A stretch of 64,000 nt of DNA. Source: Halalkalibacter akibai JCM 9157 (GTDB lineage: Bacteria; Bacillota; Bacilli; Bacillales; Bacillaceae_D). The notes under the pieces were generated by a model, which was not told the DNA's origin, did no database searches, and worked only from the letters and a program-made list of their open reading frames with translations. A program made the position numbers and the translations under genes. The stretch lies in contig NZ_BAUV01000002.1 of assembly GCF_000513135.1 (NCBI RefSeq), positions 62,001 through 126,000 of the forward strand. Direction: 5' to 3'. Shown here in pieces: positions 16,949 to 25,277 of this stretch. Position 1 is the first letter of the stretch. The number at the start of each line of letters is the position of its first letter.

Positions 16949-17689
16949 ATGCCTAAAGTAGCGCTTGTAACAGGTGGAAGTAGTGGAATTGGTCTGGCTA
17001 CTGTTCGTAGGTTAGCTGCTGATGGAATGGAGATTGTAATTGCAGATGTGAATGAAAAAGGTCACAACCTAGTTGAGCAGTTGCATAAAGACGGAATTAA
17101 AGCTTCTTTTCAACATTGTGATGTTAGTGTAGAAGAAGCCGTGAAACAGACTGTTGAAGAAGTGAAAAAACAATACGGTCAATTACATGTGTTAATTAAT
17201 AACGCTGGAGTTGGCAATAGAGAGATAAAACTAACAGATTTACCTGTGCTTGAATGGCAAAAAGTGATTGATATTAATTTAACAGGAGTATTTCTAGGAA
17301 TGAAATACGCTATTCCACTTATAGAAGAAAGTGGCGGGGGAGCAATTGTGAATGTTTCTAGTCTACTAGGCTTTAAAGGTAAAAAGTTAATGTCTGCTTA
17401 TAATGCTTCAAAGGCAGGGGTCATTACATTAACAAAAAATGCAGCGCTCGAATATGGAAAGCACAATATCCGAGTAAATGCAGTAGCGCCTGGAGTAATT
17501 GATACTCCGATCGTTGATGGCTGGAAAGAGCAAGAACAGAAATGGGAAGTGCTTAGCCGAGCTAATGCGTTACGGAGAGTAGGAACTCCAACAGAAGTAG
17601 CCAACGCAATTCGTTTCTTAGTATCTGAAGAAGCTTCTTATATTACGGGTACAACGTTAATGGTTGATGGGGGCGGTTTAACTTACTAA
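16949..17689 (+). CDS. short-chain dehydrogenase/reductase (SDR 2)
   Basis: 246 residues from the ATG at 16949, behind TAGGAGG and 11 bp after the thiolase stop. Cofactor motif TGGSSGIG, DVNEKG at the end of the second strand (Asp suggesting NAD+), NNAGVGN, catalytic Ser in VNVSSLLG and YNASKAG as Y-x-x-x-K, then TTLMVDGGG. It is likely a 3-hydroxyacyl-CoA or hydroxy-acid dehydrogenase in the same pathway, but SDR sequence alone does not give the substrate. Confidence 0.88.
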   Translation: MPKVALVTGGSSGIGLATVRRLAADGMEIVIADVNEKGHNLVEQLHKDGIKASFQHCDVSVEEAVKQTVEEVKKQYGQLHVLINNAGVGNREIKLTDLPVLEWQKVIDINLTGVFLGMKYAIPLIEESGGGAIVNVSSLLGFKGKKLMSAYNASKAGVITLTKNAALEYGKHNIRVNAVAPGVIDTPIVDGWKEQEQKWEVLSRANALRRVGTPTEVANAIRFLVSEEASYITGTTLMVDGGGLTY

Positions 17690-17788
17690 GATTTAGATGT
17701 ACTCACACATCCGTCTACTTAAAATTAACCTATCAATTTATGGTATACTAGAACGGATGATTTAAAGAGGGATTGTGAGGCGGACAGC

Positions 17789-18352
17789 ATGAAAGAAAAA
17801 ATTATTGAAGTTAGCATCGGGATGTTTGGTCAGAATGGATTCACTGAAACATCCATTCAGGACATCGTTGAGTCGCTTGGAGTGACGAAGGGGACGTTTT
17901 ATTATTACTTCAAAAGCAAGGAAGAACTCCTGATGGAGATTCACCTTCGTTATATTGATGACTTATTACAAAGCCAAAAAGAAATATTAGAAACTAAAAA
18001 TAGCTCAGAGCAAAAGCTCTATGATATTGTTTATATGATTATGAAGCATATCGAAGGGCATGGGCAAAGTGCAAGAGTGTTTTTTAGAGAAATGCAGCAT
18101 CTTAATGAAGAACATTTAGATGATATTTTTCACAAACGAGATCAGTTTAGGAAAAATATGAATCAAGCGATACAGGAAGGCATTGATTCAGGTGAATTTC
18201 GTCAAGACTTAAATGTAGAAATTGTATCTCTAGCTATTTTAGGAGCCGTAAACTGGAGTTATCATTGGTTTGATCCTAAAGGGAAATTAGATGAAAAAGC
18301 TGTATCCACCATTTATATTGATTTTATGTTAAATGGGCTCAAATCAACATAA
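17789..18352 (+). CDS. TetR/AcrR-family repressor of the catabolic cluster
   Basis: 187 residues. The N-terminal helix-turn-helix is clear (FTETSIQDIVESLGVTKGTF then YYYFKSKEELL). The C-terminal part with ILGAVNWSYHWFDPKGKL is typical of acyl-CoA-responsive TetR proteins such as FadR/YsiA and KstR2. It sits between the two halves of the cluster with its own probable -10 (TATACT at 17744). Two nearly identical palindromes precede the operons at 12078 and 18424 and are its likely operators. The inducing ligand is presumably an acyl-CoA intermediate. Confidence 0.88.
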   Translation: MKEKIIEVSIGMFGQNGFTETSIQDIVESLGVTKGTFYYYFKSKEELLMEIHLRYIDDLLQSQKEILETKNSSEQKLYDIVYMIMKHIEGHGQSARVFFREMQHLNEEHLDDIFHKRDQFRKNMNQAIQEGIDSGEFRQDLNVEIVSLAILGAVNWSYHWFDPKGKLDEKAVSTIYIDFMLNGLKST

Positions 18353-18385
18353 GAATCCTGGCAGGGGATTCGCTTTCTCTAAAAC

Positions 18386-18403
18386 ATACTAACTGGTTAG
18401 TAT
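18386..18403. promoter_or_regulatory. TetR-type operator, copy 2
   Basis: ATACTAAC-TG-GTTAGTAT is a perfect 8-bp inverted repeat around a 2-bp centre. It lies 20 bp before the 3-hydroxyacyl-CoA dehydrogenase start and matches the site at 12036-12053 with one mismatch. Confidence 0.78.
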
Positions 18404-18423
18404 TTAAATTAGGAGGGGTACGA

Positions 18424-19305
18424 ATGACGAAAACGATTTCAAACATTGCTGTAATAGGAGCGGGCTCAATGGGGCACCAAATTGCCATGCTCGCTGCACT
18501 TGGAGGCTATGAAACTACTATACAAGATATAGAGGAGAGCTCTCTTCAAAAAGCGAAACAAAGCCTTGAGTTTCAACTTGGAAAGTGGGTAAAAAAAGGG
18601 AAAATCACAGAAGAAAAGCTGCAACAAGCATTTACTAGACTTCATTTTACGACACATTTAGTAGAGGCCGTTTCAAATGCTGATTTTATCATTGAAGCCA
18701 TCGTTGAAAAATTAGATGCAAAACGAGAGTTATTTGAAAAGCTTGATGAACTGGCTCCACAACATGCTATTTTAGCCACTAATTCATCGACAATCGTCAA
18801 TTCTAAAATTGCCGAAGTGACAAAGCGCCCTGACAAAGTGTGTAACATGCATTTCTTCTTTCCACCACTAGTTATGGACTGTGTCGAGGTTGTTAAAAGT
18901 GAACATACATCTGAAGAAACGGCGGAAATTACGATGGAAGTATGTCGACAAATGAACCGGACAGCCGTCCTTTTACAGAAAGAAATCTCTGGTTTTATTG
19001 CTAATCGAATTCTCGGAGCGTTAACTAAGGAAGCAGTTTCCTTATATGAAGAAGGATACGCTAGTTTTGAAGACATAGATTTAATTTGTAAAAAAGCCCT
19101 TAACCATCCTATTGGTCCATTTGCATTGATGGACTTATCAGGCATTGATGTTGCCTATTTTGTTAATCAACAACGTTACGCGGAAACGCAAGATCCTGCT
19201 GATTTACCAGCAGCATGTATTGAAGAAAAGGTTAAAGCTGGAACTCTTGGTAGAAAAACAGGAAAAGGTTGGTATGACTACGGGAAGCATGAGGTGAAGT
19301 CATGA
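18424..19305 (+). CDS. 3-hydroxyacyl-CoA dehydrogenase (HbdA/PaaH type)
   Basis: 293 residues, the single-domain length of 3-hydroxybutyryl-CoA dehydrogenases. NAD-binding IAVIGAGSMGHQIA (residues 8-21), TNSSTIVNS, catalytic His in CNMHFFFPP, the partnering Glu in CVEVV and GFIANRIL for the C-terminal domain. It oxidises L-3-hydroxyacyl-CoA to 3-ketoacyl-CoA with NAD+. First gene after operator copy 2, behind AGGAGGGGTACGA. The stop overlaps the next start by 4 bp (ATGA), indicating translational coupling with the enoyl-CoA hydratase. Confidence 0.93.
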   Translation: MTKTISNIAVIGAGSMGHQIAMLAALGGYETTIQDIEESSLQKAKQSLEFQLGKWVKKGKITEEKLQQAFTRLHFTTHLVEAVSNADFIIEAIVEKLDAKRELFEKLDELAPQHAILATNSSTIVNSKIAEVTKRPDKVCNMHFFFPPLVMDCVEVVKSEHTSEETAEITMEVCRQMNRTAVLLQKEISGFIANRILGALTKEAVSLYEEGYASFEDIDLICKKALNHPIGPFALMDLSGIDVAYFVNQQRYAETQDPADLPAACIEEKVKAGTLGRKTGKGWYDYGKHEVKS

Positions 19306-20078
19306 GCGTTGTTGAGATAACGAAAGAAGGCGGAATTGCCACTGTCACAATTAACAATCCTCCTTTAAATGTCATGAATCATCAGGTGACTACAGGGTTA
19401 CAAGAAGCTTTTCAATCACTAGAAGAAGATAGTGAAACGGTTGTGATTATCTTAACTGGAGCAGGTCAAACTGCTTTTATGGCGGGAGCTGATATCAAGG
19501 AGTTTCCTCAGCTGATGGATCATCCCAATATGAAAGAACCAATAATGGAAACGCATGCTGTTTTGAATCAAATTGATTTTTGTGCCAAGCCTACAATCGC
19601 TGTCTTAAATGGATTAACGTTTGGTGGTGGGTGTGAGCTAGCGTTAACTTGTGATATTCGAATTGCCGAAGCTCATGCCCAAATTGGATTACCTGAAATT
19701 AAGTTAGGTCTCTTTCCAGGTGGAGGAGGAACGCAACGATTACCGAGGCTAATTGGTGATGCGAGAGCAAAAGAACTCATGTTTACAGGCGAACCAATTC
19801 AAGCAGAAACAGCTGAAAGAATTGGACTTGTCAATCATGTCGTACCAGAAGGTCAAGGAATGGAAAAAGCATTAGTTATAGCGACAAAAATAAAGCGCTA
19901 TTCACTCCCAGCTTTATCTCGCATAAAACGTGCTGTAAATGAAGGGCTAGATCTAGATATACAAGCGGCGATAGAGCTTGAAGCAAACTTGTTTTCGGAA
20001 GTCTTTCAAACAGAAGATATAAGAGAGGGAGTTCAGGCTTTTATTGAGAAGCGCAAGCCTTTATTTAAGCACAAGTAA
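19302..20078 (+). CDS. enoyl-CoA hydratase
   Basis: 258 residues, crotonase fold. Both catalytic glutamates of hydratases are present: in FGGGCELALTCD and in QIGLPEIKLGLFPGGGGTQR. The oxyanion-hole segment is FMAGADIKEF. It adds water to trans-2-enoyl-CoA to give L-3-hydroxyacyl-CoA for the dehydrogenase encoded just upstream, with which it overlaps by 4 bp. The last residues (EKRKPLFKHK) are typical of the family end. Confidence 0.93.
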   Translation: MSVVEITKEGGIATVTINNPPLNVMNHQVTTGLQEAFQSLEEDSETVVIILTGAGQTAFMAGADIKEFPQLMDHPNMKEPIMETHAVLNQIDFCAKPTIAVLNGLTFGGGCELALTCDIRIAEAHAQIGLPEIKLGLFPGGGGTQRLPRLIGDARAKELMFTGEPIQAETAERIGLVNHVVPEGQGMEKALVIATKIKRYSLPALSRIKRAVNEGLDLDIQAAIELEANLFSEVFQTEDIREGVQAFIEKRKPLFKHK

Positions 20079-20088
20079 GGAGGTTAAT

Positions 20089-21150
20089 ATGAAAGAGACC
20101 ATTGATGTTCGACCTGGTGAAGAATTACCTAAGAAAGAACTTGAATTGTATATTAGATCATTAATAAAAGAGATACCAGAGGGAGATTTGATCATCAGTC
20201 AATTTCCAACAGGACACTCTAACTTAACTTACTTACTAAAGATTGGCGATTGGGAGGCTGTTCTAAGACGTCCACCACTTGGCCCAGTAGCTCCTAAGGC
20301 TCATGATATGAAGCGAGAGTCTGCTGTTATGTCCTCTTTGCATCCTTATTTTCCTCCAGTCCCTAAACCTTTTTGTTATTGTTCGGAGGAATCTATTATT
20401 GGAAGCCCTTTCTTCTTAATGGAGAGGAAAAAAGGAATTGTGCTAGATACAGAGTTTCCGGATTCAATAATGCCAACAGCTGAGCTTGGTCGACGCATTT
20501 CTGAACAAATGGTAGATCAACTAGTTCATCTACATCAAATTGATTATCAAGAAACTGAACTCATTAAGCTTGCAAAGCCAAATGGATTTCTCGAACGACA
20601 AGTAGGTGGTTGGATTAACCGTTATGAGCGTTCAAAGACAAGTGATCTTCCAGGCGTTACAGATTTAACTAATTGGCTTGTTAAACATCAACCTCTGTCA
20701 CAGAAAGCGACTGTGATTCACTACGACTACAAATTAAATAACACCATGTTCTCAAGCGATAATTGGAACATGGTAGGTTTATTTGATTGGGAGATGGCAA
20801 CTGTAGGTGATCCACTTGCAGATGTTGGTGTTGCCCTCAGTTATTGGATTGAACACAACGATCCTATTGAACTTAAACAAGGGTTTGGAAAGCCGCCTGT
20901 TACGGTGTTACCAGGATTTTTTACGAGAGCTGAATGGGCAGAGCGCTATGCTAAAAAAAGCGGTCGCGACATTTCAGATCTTCATTACTACATTACCTTT
21001 GCCTATTTCAAACTAGCTGTAATAGCTCAGCAAATTTATTATCGTTTTCATAAAGGGCAAACGCAGGATCCGCGCTTTGCACGGTTAAATCAAACAGTAG
21101 CCGCATTAATCGGTCATGCGCGTCAAACAGCAGCTACCAAATTAAGTTAA
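20089..21150 (+). CDS. APH-fold kinase of the ACAD10/ACAD11 type (LvaA-like)
   Basis: 353 residues from the ATG at 20089, behind AAGGAGGTTAAT. Aminoglycoside-phosphotransferase/choline-kinase fold: nucleotide loop FPTGHSNLTYLL, VLRRPPLGPVAPKAHDMKRE (the VLR-PP-G ... AH--RE signature of ACAD10/11 kinases), catalytic loop VIHYDYKLNNTMF (H-x-D-x4-N, with Tyr where Gly is usual) and metal-binding FDWEMATVGDPLADVG. In mammals and in the Pseudomonas levulinate pathway this family phosphorylates the 4-hydroxyl of 4-hydroxyacyl-CoA. Here it accompanies the ACAD11-like dehydrogenase at 12078. Substrate by inference; an antibiotic-resistance role is unlikely in this context. Confidence 0.87.
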   Translation: MKETIDVRPGEELPKKELELYIRSLIKEIPEGDLIISQFPTGHSNLTYLLKIGDWEAVLRRPPLGPVAPKAHDMKRESAVMSSLHPYFPPVPKPFCYCSEESIIGSPFFLMERKKGIVLDTEFPDSIMPTAELGRRISEQMVDQLVHLHQIDYQETELIKLAKPNGFLERQVGGWINRYERSKTSDLPGVTDLTNWLVKHQPLSQKATVIHYDYKLNNTMFSSDNWNMVGLFDWEMATVGDPLADVGVALSYWIEHNDPIELKQGFGKPPVTVLPGFFTRAEWAERYAKKSGRDISDLHYYITFAYFKLAVIAQQIYYRFHKGQTQDPRFARLNQTVAALIGHARQTAATKLS

Positions 21151-21176
21151 AAAGCTCCTTAAAGGAGGCGTGTACG

Positions 21177-21956
21177 GTGATGATCCAAGTTTTAATGAAG
21201 AAAGAAGATATTGTCCCAGAGAAGCTAGCTGGTCACGTTGTTATTGTTTTAGATGTACTGTTAGCAACAACAACAATAGCTGCTGCACTAGAAGGTGGTG
21301 CTAGTAAGGTGATTCCAGTTGAAGATGAGAGCGAGGCATTGAAACTTTCGACTCGTTATCATCCAGATGAATTTATTTTAATTGGAGAGAAAAATGGAAG
21401 AGTGCTAGATGGGTTTATTGCCCCGAATCCGACACTACTTACCCGTTATGTTAAAGGGAAGACCGCGATCTTAGCCACGACGAATGGGACTGTAGCGTTA
21501 AGAAGATCCGAAAAAGCAGGAAAATTATATGCCGCTACACTTAGAAACGGGAAAGCGGTCGTAAAAGAAGCGATTGGAGCACTAAAGCCAGATCAACATA
21601 TTATCATCGTATGCTCAGGATCAAGTGGACAATTTTGTTTAGAAGATTTTTACGGAGCGGGCTATCTTGTTAGTTGTTTAGAACAATTACGACCAGAAGC
21701 TGAATTCACTGATGGAGCCAAGGCTTCTGCTCTCTTTTACCAACATTCTCAAAAAGATGCTTACAAAGTGCTTGCTGATTCAGCTGTAGGTCAATTTTTA
21801 CTAGAACATAATTGCAAATCAGATATAGAGTATGTCGCAAATGAAAATTGTGATGATCGTGTCCCTATTTACAATAACGGCTATATAAAGTGGAAGGAGG
21901 AAAACAAAGATGGAACAACTGAAAAAAGAAATGAAGGGTGGTTCTTTTCTCGTTAA
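21177..21956 (+). CDS. ComB-family (2-phosphosulfolactate phosphatase-like) protein
   Basis: 259 residues from GTG (ATG at 21180 is equally possible), 8 bp after AAAGGAGG. The ComB fold is recognised from VVIVLDVLLATTTIAAALEGG, IGEKNGR, ATTNGTVALR, CSGSSGQFCLEDFYGAGYL and a final CDDRVP. The usual FDLGNSP loop is replaced by FIAPNPT. ComB proteins are Mg2+-dependent acid phosphatases, known from coenzyme M and sulfolactate synthesis, but no ComA partner is present. It sits between a kinase and an ACAD and overlaps the latter by 47 bp, so it may act on a phosphorylated intermediate of this pathway. Confidence 0.8.
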   Translation: MMIQVLMKKEDIVPEKLAGHVVIVLDVLLATTTIAAALEGGASKVIPVEDESEALKLSTRYHPDEFILIGEKNGRVLDGFIAPNPTLLTRYVKGKTAILATTNGTVALRRSEKAGKLYAATLRNGKAVVKEAIGALKPDQHIIIVCSGSSGQFCLEDFYGAGYLVSCLEQLRPEAEFTDGAKASALFYQHSQKDAYKVLADSAVGQFLLEHNCKSDIEYVANENCDDRVPIYNNGYIKWKEENKDGTTEKRNEGWFFSR

Positions 21957-23681
21957 AGCGAGCAAAGTGGAGGAGATTTTCACCCCAGAAGATCTAAGTG
22001 AGGAACAATTGATGATCGGACAAACGGCAAGACAGTTCATTGAAAAAGAGGTGCTTCCAAAGCGGGAGTTAATCGAGTCACAACATTTTGATGTAACAGT
22101 CGCACTTTTAAAAAAAGCAGGAGAATTAGGTTTGCTTGCACATAGTATCCCTGAACACTATGGTGGTTTAGGTTTAGATAAGGTTAGTAAAGGAATTGTC
22201 GGAGAGATGGTTGGGCAATCGAGTAGTTATGGGGTGGCTCAATCCAATCATACATGTATAGCAACTTTGCCAATTACTTATTTTGGCTCGGAAGAACAGA
22301 AAAAGAAATACTTACCGAAACTAGCATCAGGAGAATTTTTAGGAGCTTATTGTTTAACTGAACCAGCATCAGGATCAGATGCATTAGCAGCTAAAACAAC
22401 AGCTGTTTTAAATGAAGCTGGCAGTCATTATGTTCTAAATGGCACAAAATTGTATATTACAAATGCTGTATTTTCTGACACGTTTATTGTTTATGCCAAG
22501 GTTGATGGTTTGAAGTTTACAGCTTTTATCGTTGAAAAAGATTTTCCTGGGTTAAGTCTTGGACCTGAGGAGAAGAAAATGGGGATTACAGGATCTTCTA
22601 CTCGTAGCGTTATTTTAGAAGATTGTCAGGTCCCTGTAGAAAACGTACTTGGAATCATTGGCAAAGGTCATGTGATCGCTCTAAATGTACTGAATCTCGG
22701 ACGGTTTAATTTAGGAGCTGCTTGTATGGGAGGAGCAAAAGGATCATTAAAGCTTGCTGTCCAACATACAAACGAACGGAAACAATTCAAAAAAAGAATA
22801 AGTGAGTTGGTGCAACGAAAGAAAAAGTGGCAGAGATGGCTGCTCGAATTTATGCGGCTGAATCAGTACAATACAGAACAGCTGCGCTTCTTGAGGATGC
22901 TCTCGGTGATCTGAATGATACATCAGACTTTTCTGTTGTAGGGAAAAGAATGATGGAGTACGCGTTAGAGTGTGCCATTTGTAAGGTTTATGGTTCCGAG
23001 ACGTTGGATTTTGTTGTTGATGAATCCTTACAGCTTCACGGTGGAGCTGGATTTATTAAGGAGTATCCAATAGAACAAGCATACAGAGATTCAAGAATTA
23101 ATCGTATTTTTGAAGGGACAAACGAAATCAACCGTTTATTAATTCCTGGTACATTTCTAAAAAAAGGAGCAAAAGGAGAGTTGCCAATCCAAAAGGCTAT
23201 TGCGGAAGCTGTTGCTAAGTTACAAGCCAATCCAACTGAAGTAAAAGAATATAGCCATCTTGAGAAAGAGCAAGAAGCGCTAGAGTGGATTCGCAACATG
23301 TATCTTGCACTCTCTGGTTTAGCTTTCAAGGAGTACGGGATGGATCTTGAACAAGAACAGGAAGTATTGATGAAGCTTGCTGATATAGCAATTGAGTTAT
23401 TTGCAGCAGAATCAGCTGTTTTAAGAGCTGTTAAAACAAATGAACTAGGTGAGGAGGCTATACCGAATCTTTTAGCGACAACCGTTGTTGAAAAAAGTCT
23501 CTCCATTGTAAAAATGAGAATAGATCTATTATTATCTAGTTTTGATTCATCAACTGAGGTAGACGGCCTAAGACAATTGCTAGCACTTTATTCTCAAAAA
23601 CTAGTATTCTCGAATCGAACAACGCGTCTACGATTAATTGCTCAAGCGGTCAATGAATCTGGTCAGTACATTTGTTCATAG
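21910..23681 (+). pseudogene. FadE-like acyl-CoA dehydrogenase, frame broken near codon 300
   Basis: The first frame (MEQLKKEMKGGSFLVKAS to about 22808) and a second frame from about 22810 to 23681 together give a 590-residue ACAD like B. subtilis FadE (about 594). AYCLTEPASGSDALAAKTT and KKMGITGSSTRSVILED lie in the first part; LQLHGGAGFIKEYPIEQAYRDSR and RIFEGTNEINRLLIPG lie in the second. One missing T in GAGTTGGTGCAACG (about 22803-22816) explains the break: restoring TTT gives SEFGATKEKVAEMAARIYAA. The ATG and its AAGGAGG lie inside the ComB-family gene. Sequencing error or a recent mutation are both possible. Would initiate beta-oxidation of a saturated acyl-CoA. Confidence 0.85.
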
Positions 23682-23693
23682 GAGGAAAATAAG

Positions 23694-24458
23694 GTGAAGC
23701 GATTTCAAGATCAGGTTGTTGTTATTACAGGAGCAGGAAGTGGGATTGGTGAAGCAACTGTTCAAAGGCTAGCGGAAGAAGGTGCGACCGTTGTGCTAGT
23801 TGGTCGAACAAAAGAAAAGCTTGAAAAAGTCGCGCGAGAAGTTGCTGAGAAAACATTAAATGATCATTTATATGTTTATGTAGCTGATGTAACCGCCGAA
23901 GAAGAGGTGGAGTTATTAGCGCTTTATTTAAAAGAAAACTTTGATGGTGTTAACGTGTTAATTAATAATGCCGGAACTTCATCGGGTGGCTCTATTCTTG
24001 AATTAGAAGAGAAGGACTGGGAACATGTTCAAAAAACAAATGTTACTAGTGTCTTCTTAATGGCTAAACATATAGGGCCCGTATTGGCTAGAACAGAAGG
24101 AGAAAATAAAGCAATCGTTAATGTAGCTTCTCTATCTGGACATAAAGCAGGAGCGAAAATACCTCATTACAGTACAGCTAAAGCGGCTGTTATTCATTTA
24201 ACAAAGGCTCTGGCTGGAGAGTTAGCTTCGAATCAAGTTCGTGTCAATTCAATTTCACCTGGCTTTGTCGAAACACCGATGACGGATAAGAGTCTAAAGA
24301 ATCCGGCCTTTCAACAGGCAATTGAGCGTCACACGTTATTGCAACGAGTTGGAAGAGCTGATGAGGTGGCAAAAGCAATTGCCTTCCTTGCATCTTCAGA
24401 CGCTAGTTATGTAACGGGAACAGATTTATTGATTGATGGAGGATGGTTAACTGTATAA
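23694..24458 (+). CDS. short-chain dehydrogenase/reductase (SDR 3)
   Basis: 254 residues from a GTG start behind TAGGAGGAAAATAAG. TGAGSGIGEATVQ cofactor loop, LVGRTKEK after the second strand (Arg suggests NADP), NNAGTSSGG, Ser in NVASLSGH and YSTAKAA as Y-x-x-x-K, with GTDLLIDGGW at the end. Similar in type to FabG-like 3-oxoacyl reductases. Part of the second operon, between a FadE-like ACAD and a crotonase-family enzyme. Confidence 0.88.
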   Translation: MKRFQDQVVVITGAGSGIGEATVQRLAEEGATVVLVGRTKEKLEKVAREVAEKTLNDHLYVYVADVTAEEEVELLALYLKENFDGVNVLINNAGTSSGGSILELEEKDWEHVQKTNVTSVFLMAKHIGPVLARTEGENKAIVNVASLSGHKAGAKIPHYSTAKAAVIHLTKALAGELASNQVRVNSISPGFVETPMTDKSLKNPAFQQAIERHTLLQRVGRADEVAKAIAFLASSDASYVTGTDLLIDGGWLTV

Positions 24459-24471
24459 GGGAGGTATTGGA

Positions 24472-25263
24472 ATGAATGAGACAATGAACTTACAAGATCT
24501 TCTTGTTGTAATAGAAGATGGCATTATGGAGTTAACACTGAATAGACCCAGTTCATTAAACGCTTTTAGTCCTGAGATGATTAGTGGTTTAAAAAGCTGT
24601 TTTACACAAGCTCTTGAAAATGATGAGGTTAAAGTCATTGTGATTCGAGGAGCTGGAAGAGCTTTTAGTGCTGGTGGAGACGTAAAGACAATGGGTGAGG
24701 CTAATCCGTCTCAAGTCTACGATCATATTGGTCAGTTAAATGGTCTAATTGAACAAATGAGGCAATTAGAAAAGCCGATTATTGCGGCAGTTCATGGATT
24801 TGCTGCTGGAGCAGGCTTTAATCTGGCGCTTGCATGTGATCTAATTGTAGCTGCTGAAGATACGTCCTTTATTTTAAGTTTTGCCCAAGTTGGGCTTGTA
24901 TCTGATGGAGGAGGACACTTCTTTATTCCACGAGCTTTAACACCTTATCAGGCAAAAGAGCTCTTATTTACAGCGAAGCCACTGGATGTGAAGAAAGCTG
25001 AGCAGTGGGGCTTGGTGAATCATGTATTTCCTCTTAATGAAATGGAGGAAAGAACCAAGGTGTTTGCCATGTCGATAGGTCAACAACCAACAAGAGCAAT
25101 AGGATTGATGAAAAAGTTAACGAATCTAGCTGATACAGCGAGTATGCAAGATATCTTGGAAGCTGAGCAGATTACTCAATCAATGATGGTTACAACCGCA
25201 GATCATCTTGAAGGGGTATCGGCATTTAAAGAAAAACGAAAACCAAAGTTCCAAGGAAAATAA
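24472..25263 (+). CDS. crotonase-family protein, probable enoyl-CoA isomerase (PaaG-like)
   Basis: 263 residues. Crotonase fold with oxyanion-hole AFSAGGDVKTM and FAAGAGFNLALACD. Unlike the hydratase at 19302, it has Asn where the first catalytic Glu sits (GAGFNLAL) and Asp-Gly in place of the second (VGLVSDGGGHFFIPR). That pattern matches PaaG/ECI-like isomerases, which use a single Asp, rather than hydratases. It may shift a double bond or open a ring in a CoA thioester. GGGAGG precedes the ATG by 7 bp. The assignment within the superfamily is inferred. Confidence 0.85.
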   Translation: MNETMNLQDLLVVIEDGIMELTLNRPSSLNAFSPEMISGLKSCFTQALENDEVKVIVIRGAGRAFSAGGDVKTMGEANPSQVYDHIGQLNGLIEQMRQLEKPIIAAVHGFAAGAGFNLALACDLIVAAEDTSFILSFAQVGLVSDGGGHFFIPRALTPYQAKELLFTAKPLDVKKAEQWGLVNHVFPLNEMEERTKVFAMSIGQQPTRAIGLMKKLTNLADTASMQDILEAEQITQSMMVTTADHLEGVSAFKEKRKPKFQGK

Positions 25264-25277
25264 GGAGGATACAAGAT

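Noticed and set aside
18642-19145. 167-codon minus-strand frame inside the 3-hydroxyacyl-CoA dehydrogenase gene
   Set aside because: Antisense shadow; the plus-strand protein has all its catalytic residues.
20089-21150. aminoglycoside-resistance kinase
   Set aside because: The fold is shared, but the ACAD10/11-type signature and the fatty-acid gene context argue for acyl-CoA chemistry.
23036-23506. 156-codon minus-strand frame inside the FadE-like gene
   Set aside because: Antisense shadow; the plus-strand frame is a clear ACAD C-terminal half.
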